Shown one piece after another: positions 10,701 through 21,700 of a stretch of DNA of 64,000 bases. The first letter of the stretch is position 1. The number at the start of each line of letters is the position of its first letter. A program made the position numbers and the translations under genes. This DNA comes from Carposina sasakii (Eukaryota; Arthropoda; Insecta; Lepidoptera; Carposinidae), in the NCBI GenBank assembly GCA_014607495.2, contig CP053155.1, forward strand, positions 5,704,001 to 5,768,000, read 5' to 3'. The notes under the pieces are model-generated. The model did no database searches. It saw only the letters and a list, made by a program, of their open reading frames with translations, and was not told where the DNA came from.

Positions 10701-11905
10701 TGGTGTGTATAAAATTAATATTCGAAGCCTAACCAGATCCTCCTTAGTTGCCCAAAAATACTCAGTTAGGGACATACTCGTATTAAGGACGGGGCTTAAT
10801 ATACCATTTTACAAGTCAAGTCGAATTCAATTATTTTTTAACCTCAATTTATTTATTTACGCATCTTTTTCAAGCCAACTGTATCGCTTGACATTTCTAT
10901 TTGTGATTATTTCTATTATGTTGAGACAAGGAACTAACCTGTAATCTTTCTAACGCCTCCAACGCAGCATCACAAGGTAAAGGCAATGCCCTCGTCTTGG
11001 GCACATCGTATGTACTCGAAGATGCGGCTGAATGAGCCGAACTTCCGGAGTTAGCTGATGCACTTGACGTGCCAGAGGTTAATGAGCCTGTCCCGCTGCA
11101 CGCAGAGTCGGCGCTGGCGGGTCTTGGGGCTCTGGGGGCATCGTACCAGTCTCCCACAGGTCTGGGGCAGTCGTAAGTTGCGATGCGCTGCACCGGCATG
11201 GGTGCTTTTGGAACGTCATAGTGTGAGCATTCCTCTATCTGTAAAATGGTTTTTTGGTCATTAGCATTTGTAATCTCTGCTATAAAACTAAGGATCTAAT
11301 TGGTAAATGACAACATCGATGTTCACAATCATATTTAAGTAGGCAAGTGCTAGGTAGAAGGACCTGCTGTATTTTTGACAGGAGATTATGTATTGTCTTC
11401 TTTATCTTACCTTAGTAAAAGCAGGTGATTGCTGCGCCGGCAGCGGCTGGTGTGAGACGGGTGGCGTGTGATTACGCGCGCGCCGCCTCTGTTGCATAGC
11501 CGCGCTTGTGTCAAACACACCCGCGACTATTCTTAACCGATTTCCCGGACATATTCCCTAAAATGTCACGAAAATTAGAATAAAAAAAATGTCGAGACGT
11601 CTCTGGAACAACTTCAATTTGAATGTTGTAAATGGTGAAACTCATGGACGAATTCAACATTATTTGCATTTGATTAAAAAGACATGACAAAAGTAAAGTT
11701 CTAGTATCATATTTACCAAGTACACATCCCGTCTTCTAACAATAACTAATATGAATAGGCTTACCTGTCTTCCTCTCAAAGAGCAAAGCCACCAGCCCTC
11801 GCTGCCGCCGGTGTTCTGCTCCAGGACCGTCAGCAGGTCCCCTCGACGGAAAGCCAGCTCGTCGGGAGACTCTGCTATGTTGTCGTACAGCGCCCGAGCC
11901 ATGCA
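7463..11905 (-). CDS. p130CAS: Cas-family scaffold adaptor, p130CAS/BCAR1 orthologue
   Basis: Eight exons on the minus strand join in frame to give 579 residues plus stop: 11905-11765, 11557-11411, 11238-10939, 9832-9646, 9393-9153, 8588-8417, 8114-7888, 7787-7463. Residues 1-62 form an SH3 domain almost identical to Cas proteins (ALYDN, SPDELAFRRGD, WWLCSLRGRQ, PGNRLRI). Residues about 97-196 are the substrate region with YDVP, YDCP, YDAP and YDVP, sites expected to be phosphorylated by Src/FAK and bound by Crk SH2. A helical serine-rich-like region follows. YDYV (about 354-357) is the Src-binding motif. The C-terminal 180 residues match the Cas C-terminal, FAT-like domain. Cas proteins couple integrin and growth-factor signalling to the cytoskeleton at adhesions. 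The first exon begins Cys-Met after a good acceptor, so the true start is probably in an upstream exon. Confidence 0.93.
7888..8114 (-). CDS. p130CAS: p130CAS exon, C-terminal Cas domain part 1
   Basis: Acceptor TTATAACAG, donor GTAAGT. Encodes LPPDDRQLAAFYAAQV and following helices, with FLAHGKFVVLSAHRIVHVGD typical of the Cas family C-terminal (FAT-like) domain. Confidence 0.9.
8417..8588 (-). CDS. p130CAS: p130CAS exon with YDYV Src-docking motif
   Basis: Acceptor CCCCTTCCAG, donor GTAGTT. It contains EEYDYVRLES, the counterpart of the vertebrate YDYVHLQ motif that binds Src SH2. The plus-strand ORF over this segment is a shadow. Confidence 0.88.
8789..9126 (+). mobile_element. Helitron-like non-autonomous element
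   Basis: Starts A|TCTATACATATGATAAAAATG and ends with a GC-rich hairpin-like stretch (CACGCGGACGGAGTCGCGGG) near CTAT, where the intact copy at 47282-47605 has CTAG|T. A-TC...CTAG-T is the Helitron signature. It lies in the p130CAS intron between exons 8588 and 9153. The short minus-strand ORF here is not a gene. Confidence 0.6.
9153..9393 (-). CDS. p130CAS: p130CAS exon, helical bundle continuation
   Basis: Acceptor ACGTTTCAG, donor GTAAGG; the split codons match both neighbours. Encodes amphipathic helices from GIAVKLRPLVKAL to SFINGNASLLF. Confidence 0.86.
9646..9832 (-). CDS. p130CAS: p130CAS exon, start of helical serine-rich-like region
   Basis: Acceptor TTCCCAG, donor GTACGT, 62 codons plus one base. 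Arg/Ala/Leu-rich amphipathic helices at the position of the four-helix bundle of Cas proteins. Strongly GC-rich compared with the flanks. Confidence 0.85.
10087..10340 (+). mobile_element. SINE-like element with LINE-type tail, copy 1
   Basis: About 250 bp from TAGCCGCGTGGTGCCGGCAG to GGACTGCAATAGGCTGAAGA. Four more copies begin at the same base (14845-15100, 39824-40072, 46126-46385, 57050-57302). The tail GGAGGCCTACGTCCAGCAGT resembles the 3' coding end of the LINE at 12683-13860. It lies in a p130CAS intron. Confidence 0.75.
10939..11238 (-). CDS. p130CAS: p130CAS exon with substrate region
   Basis: Acceptor TTTTACAG, donor GTTAGT, exactly 100 codons. It holds four YDxP motifs, three early and one after a Ser/Gly/Ala-rich spacer. 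Vertebrate p130Cas has about fifteen YxxP sites, so this substrate region is short. Confidence 0.9.
11411..11557 (-). CDS. p130CAS: p130CAS exon with SH3 end and proline-rich linker
   Basis: Acceptor ATTTTAG, donor GTAAGA, 49 codons. GICPGNRLRIVAGVF closes the SH3 fold; human Cas has GIVPGNRL at this place. A basic and proline/glutamine-rich linker follows. Confidence 0.9.
11765..11905 (-). CDS. p130CAS: p130CAS exon with SH3 domain, first part
   Basis: Acceptor CTTGTTCCAG, donor GTAAGC, 47 codons from CMARALYDN to LRGRQ. ALYDN, the acidic RT-loop and the paired tryptophans are all present. ATG 11902-11900 could serve as an internal start. Confidence 0.92.
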
Positions 11906-12682
11906 CTGGAACAAGGGGAAATATTTTATCAATAAGCGGCGATGGGGTTTAAAGTCAATGTGATTGCAAGAATGGAATCTATTCTGAAATCTGTGGTACC
12001 TAGGATGAACCTAACTGCCAACCCAAGGGTATTTTGCGCAAAAAGGTCTAAATGTTGTATCTAAAGCTATTATAAGTTAGGTTTATTAGATAAGTAGGTA
12101 CCCTTATTTATTTATCTACTAGGTACTTATTGGGTAAGGTAGAGACAGTGTTGTGTTTGTTTAGGGCTACAGAATAACAAGGTACTAACATGACTAAGTT
12201 TGTCTTTGCATCGTACTTATTTAGTTTACCTAGATAGTCGTATTGTGGATCGAGTTTATCTAACTACTCAGATAATAGGTAGGTAAGTTCAAATACCTAA
12301 GTTACTCTTGTAATCTCGTTATATCCGTCACAAATGAATAAATAGTAAAAAATATACATATGTGTTCAAATGCTATTACGTAATAAAAATGCCTTCCTAC
12401 CAACTCCATTCATGCAGAACGTTTACCAATCTAGCCTAGGTACGGGAATCACCTATAAAAGTTTTATCCGTGTGTGGATTGGAGTGAGGAAAGCTATTTT
12501 AATATCGACTCTGTATAAAAGGAAAAATCTTTTTGACTCCATTCTGCGAACTGTTTGATGTTAGTGGCAATTTAGCCGATCTCGGAATAACTCGCATATT
12601 TTTCTGAATAGGTAAACCTTTTTGAAAAGTGCATATTTATTAAACTAGACTTCGCTTCGATCTTACAAGGATAATAAGTTGC

Positions 12683-13860
12683 TCAATGTTGTTCATCATT
12701 TACAGCCCTGGAAAGTCCACTGTTGGACATAGGCCTCCCCCAACAACCTCCACTCCGACCGGTCGGAAGCAGCCTGCATCCAACAGGCGCCCGCGACCTT
12801 GACCAGGTAGTCCATCTCGCGGTTGGCCTTCCCACGTTGCGTTTGCCGATATGTGGTATCCACTCTAGAACTTTCCGGCTCCATCGGCCATTCTGATTCG
12901 ATCTTTCGATCACGTAGAGAGATCCCGAGCATAGCTCTCTCCATCGCTCGCTGTGCGATCATGAGCTTCTTTATGAGGCACACAGTTAGAGACCACGTCT
13001 CGGAACCGTAGATCATCACCGGTAGCACGCACTGGTTGAATACCTTCGTCTTTAAGGACTGGGGTATATTGGAAACAAATAAGCTTCGAACGCTGCCCAG
13101 CCGAGTTGGATTCGCCGATTTACCTTCTTCTTAAAGTTGGACCTACCTAGTTTGACCGTCTGTTCTAGGTAAACATACTCGTCCACAAGCGCTAGGCATA
13201 GTGGCCGATTATACTCTTCCGTTTTTTTATAACCTGCCGTAGCGTGTAGATATGGTCTATGGTACTAAACCCTTTTCGGAAACCGGCTTGTTGGGACGCA
13301 GGAAGTCATCAAACTTGCGAGCGAGACGATTCGTGATTACCCTTAGTTCCACAGCAAGGCTTTATTGCCTTTTTTAAAGAACAGCACCACCACACTTCTG
13401 TTTCATGCTTCCGGCGTTACGCCTTCGAGTAGGACGGAATTGAAGAGCCTCTGGAGGACCTTCAGTACCGGAGTTCCACCCGCTCTTAGAAGCTCAGATG
13501 TAATTCCATCGTCGCCCGGCGCTTTGTTGTTTTTCAGTTGTTTAAGGGCAGTCCTAATCTCGTACAGGCTGATATCCGGGATGTCTTCAGTATAGTGTCG
13601 CGTGAGCTTGGCTCTTGGGTCTTTGCCTAATCTAACAGGTTTAGCAACCGATGTATATAGCTGTCCATAGAACCTCTCAATCTCTCTTAGCACCTCTGGT
13701 ATGGTAGACGCTACACTGCCGTCCTCTGTCTTCAGCTTCGTCAACTGGCTCTGCCCAATAGATAATTCTTTTGCGAACACTTTGGAGCCTTGGTTTCGCT
13801 CTATTGTCTCCTTAATGCAGCGAGTATTAAAGCTACGGATATCGTGTGCCAAAAGGCCAG
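12683..13860 (-). mobile_element. Internally deleted LINE (RTE/CR1-like) remnant
   Basis: Minus-strand reading gives reverse-transcriptase pieces: KNNKAPGDDGITSELL (RT motif, 13852-13403), then frameshifted RT, then SETWSLT...AQRAMERAMLGISLRD and LGEAYVQQWTFQGCK near 12700. The segment that should carry the catalytic YxDD box has been lost; the reading passes directly from CLALVD to EYVYL. Several frame changes show it is dead. It lies in the presumed first intron of p130CAS, in sense orientation. Confidence 0.8.
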
Positions 13861-14844
13861 CACAAAAGTGCTAAACAATAAAATAACGTGCATACATTCG
13901 TAGGTATATGCTTTCACCGCCTTTGATCAAAGAAAAACTAAATAGAGTAGGCGGAATCGCTAGCACACGCTAGTATTATTTATAGCACGTGATATTCTAA
14001 AGGGTTGTTATTTATGCATGTGGTATTAACATTCGACACCTCGATGTATAATTTGGCACATGTGTTGCGCTTGCGCAGCTGTGCATTTGTCATAAGGTCG
14101 GATCTACAGCAGGAGTACTGGAATATTTTATTGCTACGAAATAAAATAATCTTATAAATAAATAAACTTCCAGAAAGCTTTCTAAAAAGATATTCTAGCA
14201 CTCATCTTATAATGCTTAATTTATATAAATAGAATCTAAAAAATTTAATAATAGTATTTCAATTTCAAAAAACATGTATTTCACAATACACATACAAGTA
14301 CATCTGGCCTTAGATTACCTAATAGGAACCCAGACACAGATAACACACCCAGCAGGTATGCATAGACCCTAATAATCGATATGATGGATCGACTTGTGCA
14401 ACCGCAGTCAGTGGGTTGAGGCAGGCCATGTCCGTTTCCGTGCAATCGTGCGCAGATAACAAACCGATGCAGTTTCGCGAATTATGCTGCAGAGCTTTAT
14501 AAGTAACTATGCAACATACATGAATGATAATGTTGTATTCCTAGTATCATGTTGAAATCGAAATTCGACATAACAATTCAATCATATTTCGTATGGGTAG
14601 ATGACATGCACAAAAAGGGGCTAAAATATCGGATTTTTTGCTATTCCCGTTTAAATAAAAATGACTTTGTCTGCCTACCTGTGAAACCCAGTTAATTACC
14701 ATTCCCGTGGGTATTTCGGAAAATCCTTTCTTATCGGATGCCAACGTCATACAAAGAACACACCCTTCCAGCTTTAGATCTCTAAGATCAGCGGTTATGG
14801 CCTTTGGCTGTGCGTTAAATCAGTCATTCAAGGCAAAGCCTATA
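13861..14844. other. No recognisable gene
   Basis: AT-rich stretch within the presumed p130CAS 5' intron. Short ORFs on both strands show no domain. Confidence 0.5.
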
Positions 14845-15100
14845 TCTTCTTCAGCCTATTGCAGTCCACTGCTGGACGTAGGCCTCTCCCAGGGCACACC
14901 ACGTGGCTACTGCCACAGAGGGGTTTTGCCCATAGTCACCACGTTGGGCAGGCGGGTTGGTGACTGCAGTGTGATTTTCGGACTATGTTAGTACGGGAGG
15001 CGCTGCTGCCCACCTCCCGGAAACCCTTAATCGCCTCGTAAGATACCCACGGGCAGGCAGGGGTGGTACAAACTCTACTCTGCCGGCACCACGCGCCTAA
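14845..15100 (-). mobile_element. SINE-like element with LINE-type tail, copy 2
   Basis: Inverted copy of the family at 10087-10340: TCTTCTTCAGCCTATTGCAG at its left, TGCCGGCACCACGCGCCTAA at its right. It lies upstream of the p130CAS SH3 exon. Confidence 0.75.
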
Positions 15101-15197
15101 TAGCTGCTAGGTTATTCTAGGTTAACTTAAAGCCTAGATATAGAAGGGAATAATAAAATGTTAACGTAAGTTAGTGGAAACAAATGAATTACTATAC

Positions 15198-15311
15198 CGG
15201 TTTATTTCTCCCATATTCACTTATGGATTTAGATTTCCTGCATGGACACTCATTAGACAATAATCGCTGTACTTTGTTAAACAAATTCAAACTTAAATAC
15301 TTCTGTTTCAT
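15198..15311 (-). CDS. Possible 5' coding exon of p130CAS
   Basis: ATG at 15311-15309 opens 38 codons (MKQKYLSLNLFNKV...) to a GTATAG donor at 15197. This would join the SH3 exon at 11905 in phase 0 and place Cys-Met directly after it. Just upstream is TTCAGT, an arthropod initiator-like motif. Against it: the donor is weak, the sequence is not recognised, and other Cas proteins have only a few residues before ALYDN. Confidence 0.25.
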
Positions 15312-15799
15312 CGTGTTCACTGAACTTCACTAAATAAAATTAAAAACTTTTGCGGTTGGTGTATTCTACTTTAGACGTGTTAATCATAGCAACTGTTTCT
15401 CACTTCTGAATAAACTAATTCCATTCAATTCCTACTATAAGGATAAATTTATTAATTTTGGTTTATGAGTAATTTGTTTCCGTTTTTTTTACCACAGCCA
15501 GCGTTCATAGTAGGTATGTGTACTTGAAGGTAGGTACCTAAGTAAGTAAATAGGTTCTACCAAAGAATTCCTTGGTGGAAGAATACTCTACCGTTTATGG
15601 ATAATAAGAATACCTAAGTATAGAATATACAATTCAAATAACTTGACTAATGAAGCGTAAGTAGGTAGGTACTCATAGATACCTTTTATACATGTACCTA
15701 TGTATGTAAGAATGCCCTACCGTTTAAAGAAACAACCTGGATATAAAGTTATGCCACTATATTGAATTGTATCAGGCATCACTATTCGGAAGTTCAAAT

Positions 15800-16080
15800 C
15801 TCTATTGAGGGATCGCCCGCCACCGGGCCCTATACCCTCCGCTGACCCTCGGATCTGCCTACTCATGATCACGAACACAAGACACTACAGTCGCAACGAG
15901 AAGCCAGATCCAAGCACCTAGCATGCAACCATAAATACATAGCTGCTAATCCGAAAACCAATTAAAATTTTAATCGACATATGTTTCGCCAACACCCGTG
16001 GCATCATCAGGATTAGTTTTCCATGTTAGTTCTATCTACCGAACCAACTAACTAATAACTAAAACCAATGTATTGCAAAT
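15800..16080 (+). repeat. Left arm of foldback element
   Basis: 281 bp, inverted match to 16569-16849. Contains CCCGCCACCGGGCCCTATAC and CACCCGTGGCATCATCAGGA. Confidence 0.85.
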
Positions 16081-16132
16081 TATTTATATATATTTATAAT
16101 ATAATATTTTATATATATATATAATAGGGTTA

Positions 16133-16518
16133 TACAGGGTGTTTTTTTGTGGCCACCTTTAACGAAGGGTACGTATTCTATACATGAAATAAAGTAAGTT
16201 TATGCCAAAAAAAATGCTGGGAATTTTTTTTTTTTTTTTGAAAAAAAAAATTAAATTCCTTGATCGTGCGAAATTTATAGTGTCTAGTGTTTATGTTAGT
16301 TTTTTATAGACAGATATTAATTATTTTTCGTGAAAAAATCCTGCTACGCGCGTCTATGTGCATTTATGCAGAAAAACGCAGTCTATTTACTCAACTTTGG
16401 ACCCTAATATTTTGGAAACCAGACACTTCCCAGGTATGCTTCCATGGAGAAAAATGATCGTGATGATGAGGAGATTCCGTAGTTTTCGGGAACGTTGACG
16501 ACTAAAAATCATCCTGTA
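16133..16518 (+). mobile_element. ACAGG MITE, copy 1
   Basis: About 386 bp from TACAGGGTGTTTTTTTGTGG to ATCATCCTGTA, with short inverted ends (ACAGG/CCTGT) at TA-rich sites. Related copies at 42926-43303 (same orientation) and 22664-23027 (inverted) share CCACCTTTAACGAAGGGTAC and GATGAGGAGATTCCGTAG. Nested in the loop of the foldback element. Confidence 0.75.
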
Positions 16519-16568
16519 TATTTATATTATATATACGAGTATATATTATATTGGAGGGTATAAAAATG

Positions 16569-16849
16569 ATTTGCAATACATTGGTTTTAGTTGTTAGTTA
16601 GTTGGTTCGGTAGATAGAACTAACATGGAAAACTAATCCTGATGATGCCACGGGTGTTGGCGAAACATATGTCGATTAAAATTTTAATTGGTTTTCGGAT
16701 TAGCAGCTATGTATTTATGGTTGCATGCTAGGTGCTTGGATCTGGCTTCTCGTTGCGACTGTAGTGTCTTGTGTTCGTGATCATGAGTAGGCAGATCCGA
16801 GGGTCAGCGGAGGGTATAGGGCCCGGTGGCGGGCGATCCCTCAATAGAG
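16569..16849 (-). repeat. Right arm of foldback element
   Basis: Inverted match to 15800-16080 over its whole length as read by eye. It ends directly at the second copy of GTTATGCCACTAT. Confidence 0.85.
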
Positions 16850-16861
16850 TTATGCCACTAT

Positions 16862-18671
16862 GACTTAGATTAGAATCAGATACAATGCATAATATCTGCT
16901 CGGCTCTATAGTCTTCCCCTTCATCATCCCTTGCTCGATAGGTAGCTACTCGATGAAGTTCTCACTATCGCCTAACTAGAGTCTTTAGCATAAGGGCATA
17001 AGTAAATGAGTTATTACCTACCTATTACATACAGGATTAGTATAAGAGGTAGGTAAATGACCCGTCAATAATCTCGATTGCGGTCCAAAGATGTGTCATC
17101 TGCGCAGACGCCGGTATTCGCGGAATACAGAAAGCATATCGCTTGCGGTAACCTTGTGACGTCATTCTAGGTTAACTTGATGACTTAATAAATAAATAAG
17201 TAAACAATAAACATTATACTAAGTTTATTCCGTTAACGTGCAGCCTGCACGTAGGTCACGAACGGAATTTTTAGAAATTTATAGATATTTTAAAATACTG
17301 AATCATCCTCACTGTAGTGGCGCTAACAAAAGCGCAGCTCTTGATATGAATTGCACCGACACACATGACATAAAATTCAAATATGTACTTAGTATTAATA
17401 CAAAAACCGCGACTATGTTGGGCATGTGTTAAAAATGCACAGAAAAAGTCTAAGATAGACAGGTACATTACCTATATCTAGATATCCTACTTACGCCCAT
17501 TCTATGTACTTACATAGGAAAAAGTTATGGCGACATATACTATTCAACTTCCACAAAACTATCTTTATTGCTCAATCACGCGTAGGTAATGAACCGGCGG
17601 AGGCTCGGTCAAATGCATTTATTCGATTTAGCCACATGGTGCAAAACCAATGAGCCTGAATGAGTGACCCCGAAGGTCGGTGCGTGTTTATATTCTCTTT
17701 GGTCGGTGTAGTACGCGAAGCAACAGCGCGCATGCGTCAAGTTCTCGGGTTTCTCGTACTTCCGACATTTTGTTTCCTAGTAGATACGCTGCATAGGTAT
17801 TCTGCTTAATATCAAGAAAAATTATGAAGGCTAGCTTATTTTCATAGGTGAGGACAAGCACGGGGCAACCACAAATAACAACCAGCGCTACTTCAACTGC
17901 AACCCATTTCATTATAATAAATTAAATTACACTTAGGGCAATGGTTTGCCGTGTAGTTGCATTGCTCGTTAGAGAGTAAGTATATTCTTTGATTGCAGCC
18001 ATTCCAACAAGCACCTCTTGCATAGTTTTCGCGATGTAACCTAACCTAAACTTTTACCCTACCTTCCTAAATAAAAGTGAACTTATGGACTGAAGTTCTA
18101 CTGTGACGAAATTGCCCCATGGTAGAGTCCTCAGACCTACCACTCACAATAATCTTATAACAGTAAAAACATAATTATTTTCTGTGATTACCAGGTGATT
18201 ATGGCTAATTATTTTCATATTTTTCTCACGTTTGTTAGTTAGTGTAGAACATGTTAATTGGCTTTAGTTAAGCATTAGGCTGGATCTGTTACATGTGCTG
18301 TATGTTCTTTAGATAAATAAACATTGTCAACGCTAAAGCGTAACAACTCCAAAAAGTCTTAACACGTGCCTAACACACTTTGTGGCTCATATATCAACCC
18401 TTCAAATGAATATTTCAGTAATTCTACCCTTGTCCCACCTGGAGCCACCTCAGTTGCATACCGTTGCTATTTGTCGCGGGTGTCGAGTTTCGAAGGGTTA
18501 ATTAGAGAACTTTATAGGGCTTTACAGCAGGGAATACATGTGATATGTGGCTGCAACTGCAAGTTATATCGCCCGCAATAAATCTGCATTTTTACTGTTA
18601 TCTGGTGGCTCTTATCGTACGCTAGGTATTTTACTTGCGATGTTAGGTATACAGGTACGTAGTTATTATTC
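16862..18671. other. No recognisable gene
   Basis: Intergenic or intronic DNA. ORFs at 17238-17432, 17688-17912 and 18366-18581 have no domain, no partner exon and ordinary base composition. Confidence 0.5.
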
Positions 18672-18792
18672 TAAGGGCTGGTTTTTAGTAGTAGCCTATC
18701 TAAAGGATAAATTTGATGCTGTCTTTCTCTAAAACTTGATCAAGATAGAGACAGCATTTAATTTTATCCTTCAGACGATTGGAAAACTTTTA
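18672..18792. repeat. AAGGGCCGATTTTT MITE family, copy
   Basis: TAAGGGCTGGTTTTTAG, then CCTATCTAAAGGATAAATTT, mirrored by TTTTATCCTTCAGACGATTGG after a centre AAACTTGATCAAGATAG. A hairpin-forming element matching 48915-49213 without the inner insertion. Confidence 0.6.
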
Positions 18793-21700
18793 CGCTCGTG
18801 TTCTCAGTGGTATTCTATTTCTTAATGGAACTCAGATGAGATATTGTCATTTTGTTTTCTTTGTTGGTTGAGTGTGATTAAAAGTAAATAAGTATACATT
18901 TAATATTTACCTATGCCTTATTATGTATAAGTGTTTTTACGTAGGATTTAGTCCTTTTTCCAATTAGCAGGATTACTAATACTATCAACTCCATAAAAGA
19001 AGCTTTCAGCAATAATATTCACTGACCGAATATTGATAGCACATAATGATGCTTTTACCAAACCAATTATCATTCTCTTATCCAGATTTTAATGGAGAAC
19101 AAAAAGGGAATAGGAAGTACCAACCCAATAAAAGCTGAACCTACTTAAAGTGGCAGAGATACTCGCTGAGCTTTTCTAAACTTTCAATGTTCTTAATGAG
19201 TAGAAACTTTAAAAATCCCTTTTATATATCAATGAATTGAACAATATTCTGATGGAAAGGGAATCCTAACGTAATCATAACTTCATCGTTTCCCCTAAAA
19301 TTTGTCTCAAAGCATGGTGTTGTGAAATGTGAAAATGTAATTTTTCATGTCCCACGCAATCAACGCGATGCTAACGATAGTCAAAAACAACGTATTGTTA
19401 ACACACGGAATGGGAGCAGCATATCTGAGATAGAACGACGCAAATTAATAACTGGTAGAGACGTTGAGTGGGAAAAATAAAAATTGTGTTTTCATTTCCG
19501 TGTTCAAAAACGTAGGGTTTTGTGTGCAATCTCTGTGCGGCTTTCGAGAGCTATATTTAAACCTGGATAAAAAAAGCAGAATAATAAATACCCGATGTTA
19601 CTTTGATACAACTAGCTAGATTATCATAGGCAAAGAAATTAATGAAGAACTGTACTAATCTACTCCACATTTCAGTATCTTACCCCTTACTAGTAAAACC
19701 AGTTAAGTCAAATAAGCTAGTAAAGAAAAAAGCTTTTTTCTTATCGCTTATTAACTAGATAGCAATGATTTACGGTTCATTATTTGCACGTAGTGGTTTC
19801 AGATATACATGCATGTACTTACTTGTGAATCCATAATTAAAAAGTGGACCAGCAAGCAGTGGTACGATTAGGAGCCTGTCCCATAGAGAACCAAAGACAT
19901 CGCACTGCAAATCGTCTAAAGTCCACACTGTGCTCAGCCGCAGCAAAAAAATATGAACAGAATTTGGACTTTAGAATATGGTTATTATTATGGTATTTTT
20001 TCACCAACATGGTAGATTTTTATAAATGTACTAGTCAATTAATAGTCCTTTTTTTCAATAGGTTGACTGGCTCCATTGAGTTAGAATTTGCTACAATACA
20101 ATTCGATGTATGAAATAGGCCCATTTCGTATATTTTATTCTGGTTACATACTTTACACAAATGATAACCCGAACCATAGTAGGTATTACGAGGAAGATTC
20201 TACAGACACGTTTAGAATTTTATTTTGCAGTCAGGTGTAAATTTTACACAAACATCAAATGACTAGGTTAGGTATATCTTCTTCAAGATGAGTAACCAGC
20301 AACAAATGAAGTTGTATTTTAAATCGTATGTTTTACTGATTTACAATTTATTGTAATTACAGTAGGTACAAGTGGCGTGCATTTTACGTAGTGTGTCTCA
20401 CTCAAGACAACAAACATAAAGTTGTTTCTATCCACTTAAGTATTGCTCTCAATAATTGCACCGTGGAAGATAAATACCTATTTATGTCCGTACATGCATT
20501 TACAAACATAGTTGAAGTGCCTATTTATATCAACCACAGTTTCATATGAAACAAGATTAGTATATCAAACTTGTTCTACTAAGTATAATAAGTAGGTACT
20601 TGAGTTGCTTACCGTAAAATAATTATTGTGTGTTTTGTTGACTGAAGTTTTATTTGGCTAGTTGTAATCATCGGGAGGTATGGTTTTGATTCAAAAAAAA
20701 AATAACACTAAAAATGCTATAAATATAAATAACTAAATTGTTTGACTCCTTCGTTACTAATTAAAGCGATTAAAGTCCTATAAAAATATAATCCAATACA
20801 TAGTAACTATAGATAAAACATGCATTAGGAAGAAGGAAAACCATCTAAAGCTATAAAATATATCCTCACCGTCATAAAACTGTCCCCATAATGCGATATT
20901 CAACCACTCTATGTAACGAACATTTCTGTACCCTTTATCGGGTTTATTCAATAGGCCGACGTCAACGACCCTATAGGTATCACACCCTTGCATTTGCAAT
21001 ATTATTCATTCATGTTCGATATTTGATAGAGATTCAGGGATACTTATTATAAATAGTACCTATATTGTACAAATACAATGAATGCCTATTGGCTATCGAG
21101 TTTACGAAAGTAAGTGCGTACAAACAAAGGCATACTTTAAATTATCAACTATCAAATCACCATCTATCCATCCTTTCAGCATTTTTTCAGCCATAAGGGA
21201 AAATAAATCATATTAAAATGCTATATAATTAAGTAGGTACCTATATCAAAATGTCATTCATTGTGTACAGTACCTATTTTAAAATGTTAGTCTACTACAT
21301 AGATCTGTGGTCTACTACAATTTAACTAGCTTATAGCTAGGTGCTTATATCTCGTGTTGCGGTTAAGCTATTTCACCACCCCATTATTAAATTGTTCATG
21401 TCGCGTTTATTATTTGGTAGATTCATCTATCACACCCTTGCCTTTTAAATAAGTATACCTAGGTACGACACTTACGATATTATAAGTTGTCATGTAGCTT
21501 CTTCAAAGGGATCTTGGAGCAGTTTTCTCACCCGTATAATCTCATGTTACTCGATTGTTGGGGCAATTTGAAAGGACTTTTTATTTTTATTGTTAATCAT
21601 CTAGACTAGAAAAAGCGACAGTTATCAAACTTACAGCTGGAGCATTATCGAATCTCCCTAATTTTGCTGATGGAGATGACCTTCCGAAAAGCGCAGCTGT

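Larger units (their letters stand above)
15761..16849. mobile_element. Foldback element with 281-bp inverted arms
   Basis: Arms 15800-16080 and 16569-16849 are near-perfect inverted copies: the outer end reads CTCTATTGAGGGATCGCC, the inner end CCAATGTATTGCAAAT. The loop holds AT-rich DNA and a nested MITE (16133-16518). GTTATGCCACTAT is at 15748-15760 and again at 16849-16861, like a 13-bp target duplication, but the left copy is 39 bp outside the arm. A single arm recurs at 42785-43400. No ORF is credible inside. Confidence 0.8.

Noticed and set aside
15761..16849. LTR retrotransposon
   Set aside because: The 281-bp repeats are inverted, not direct, and there is no gag, pol or primer site between them.
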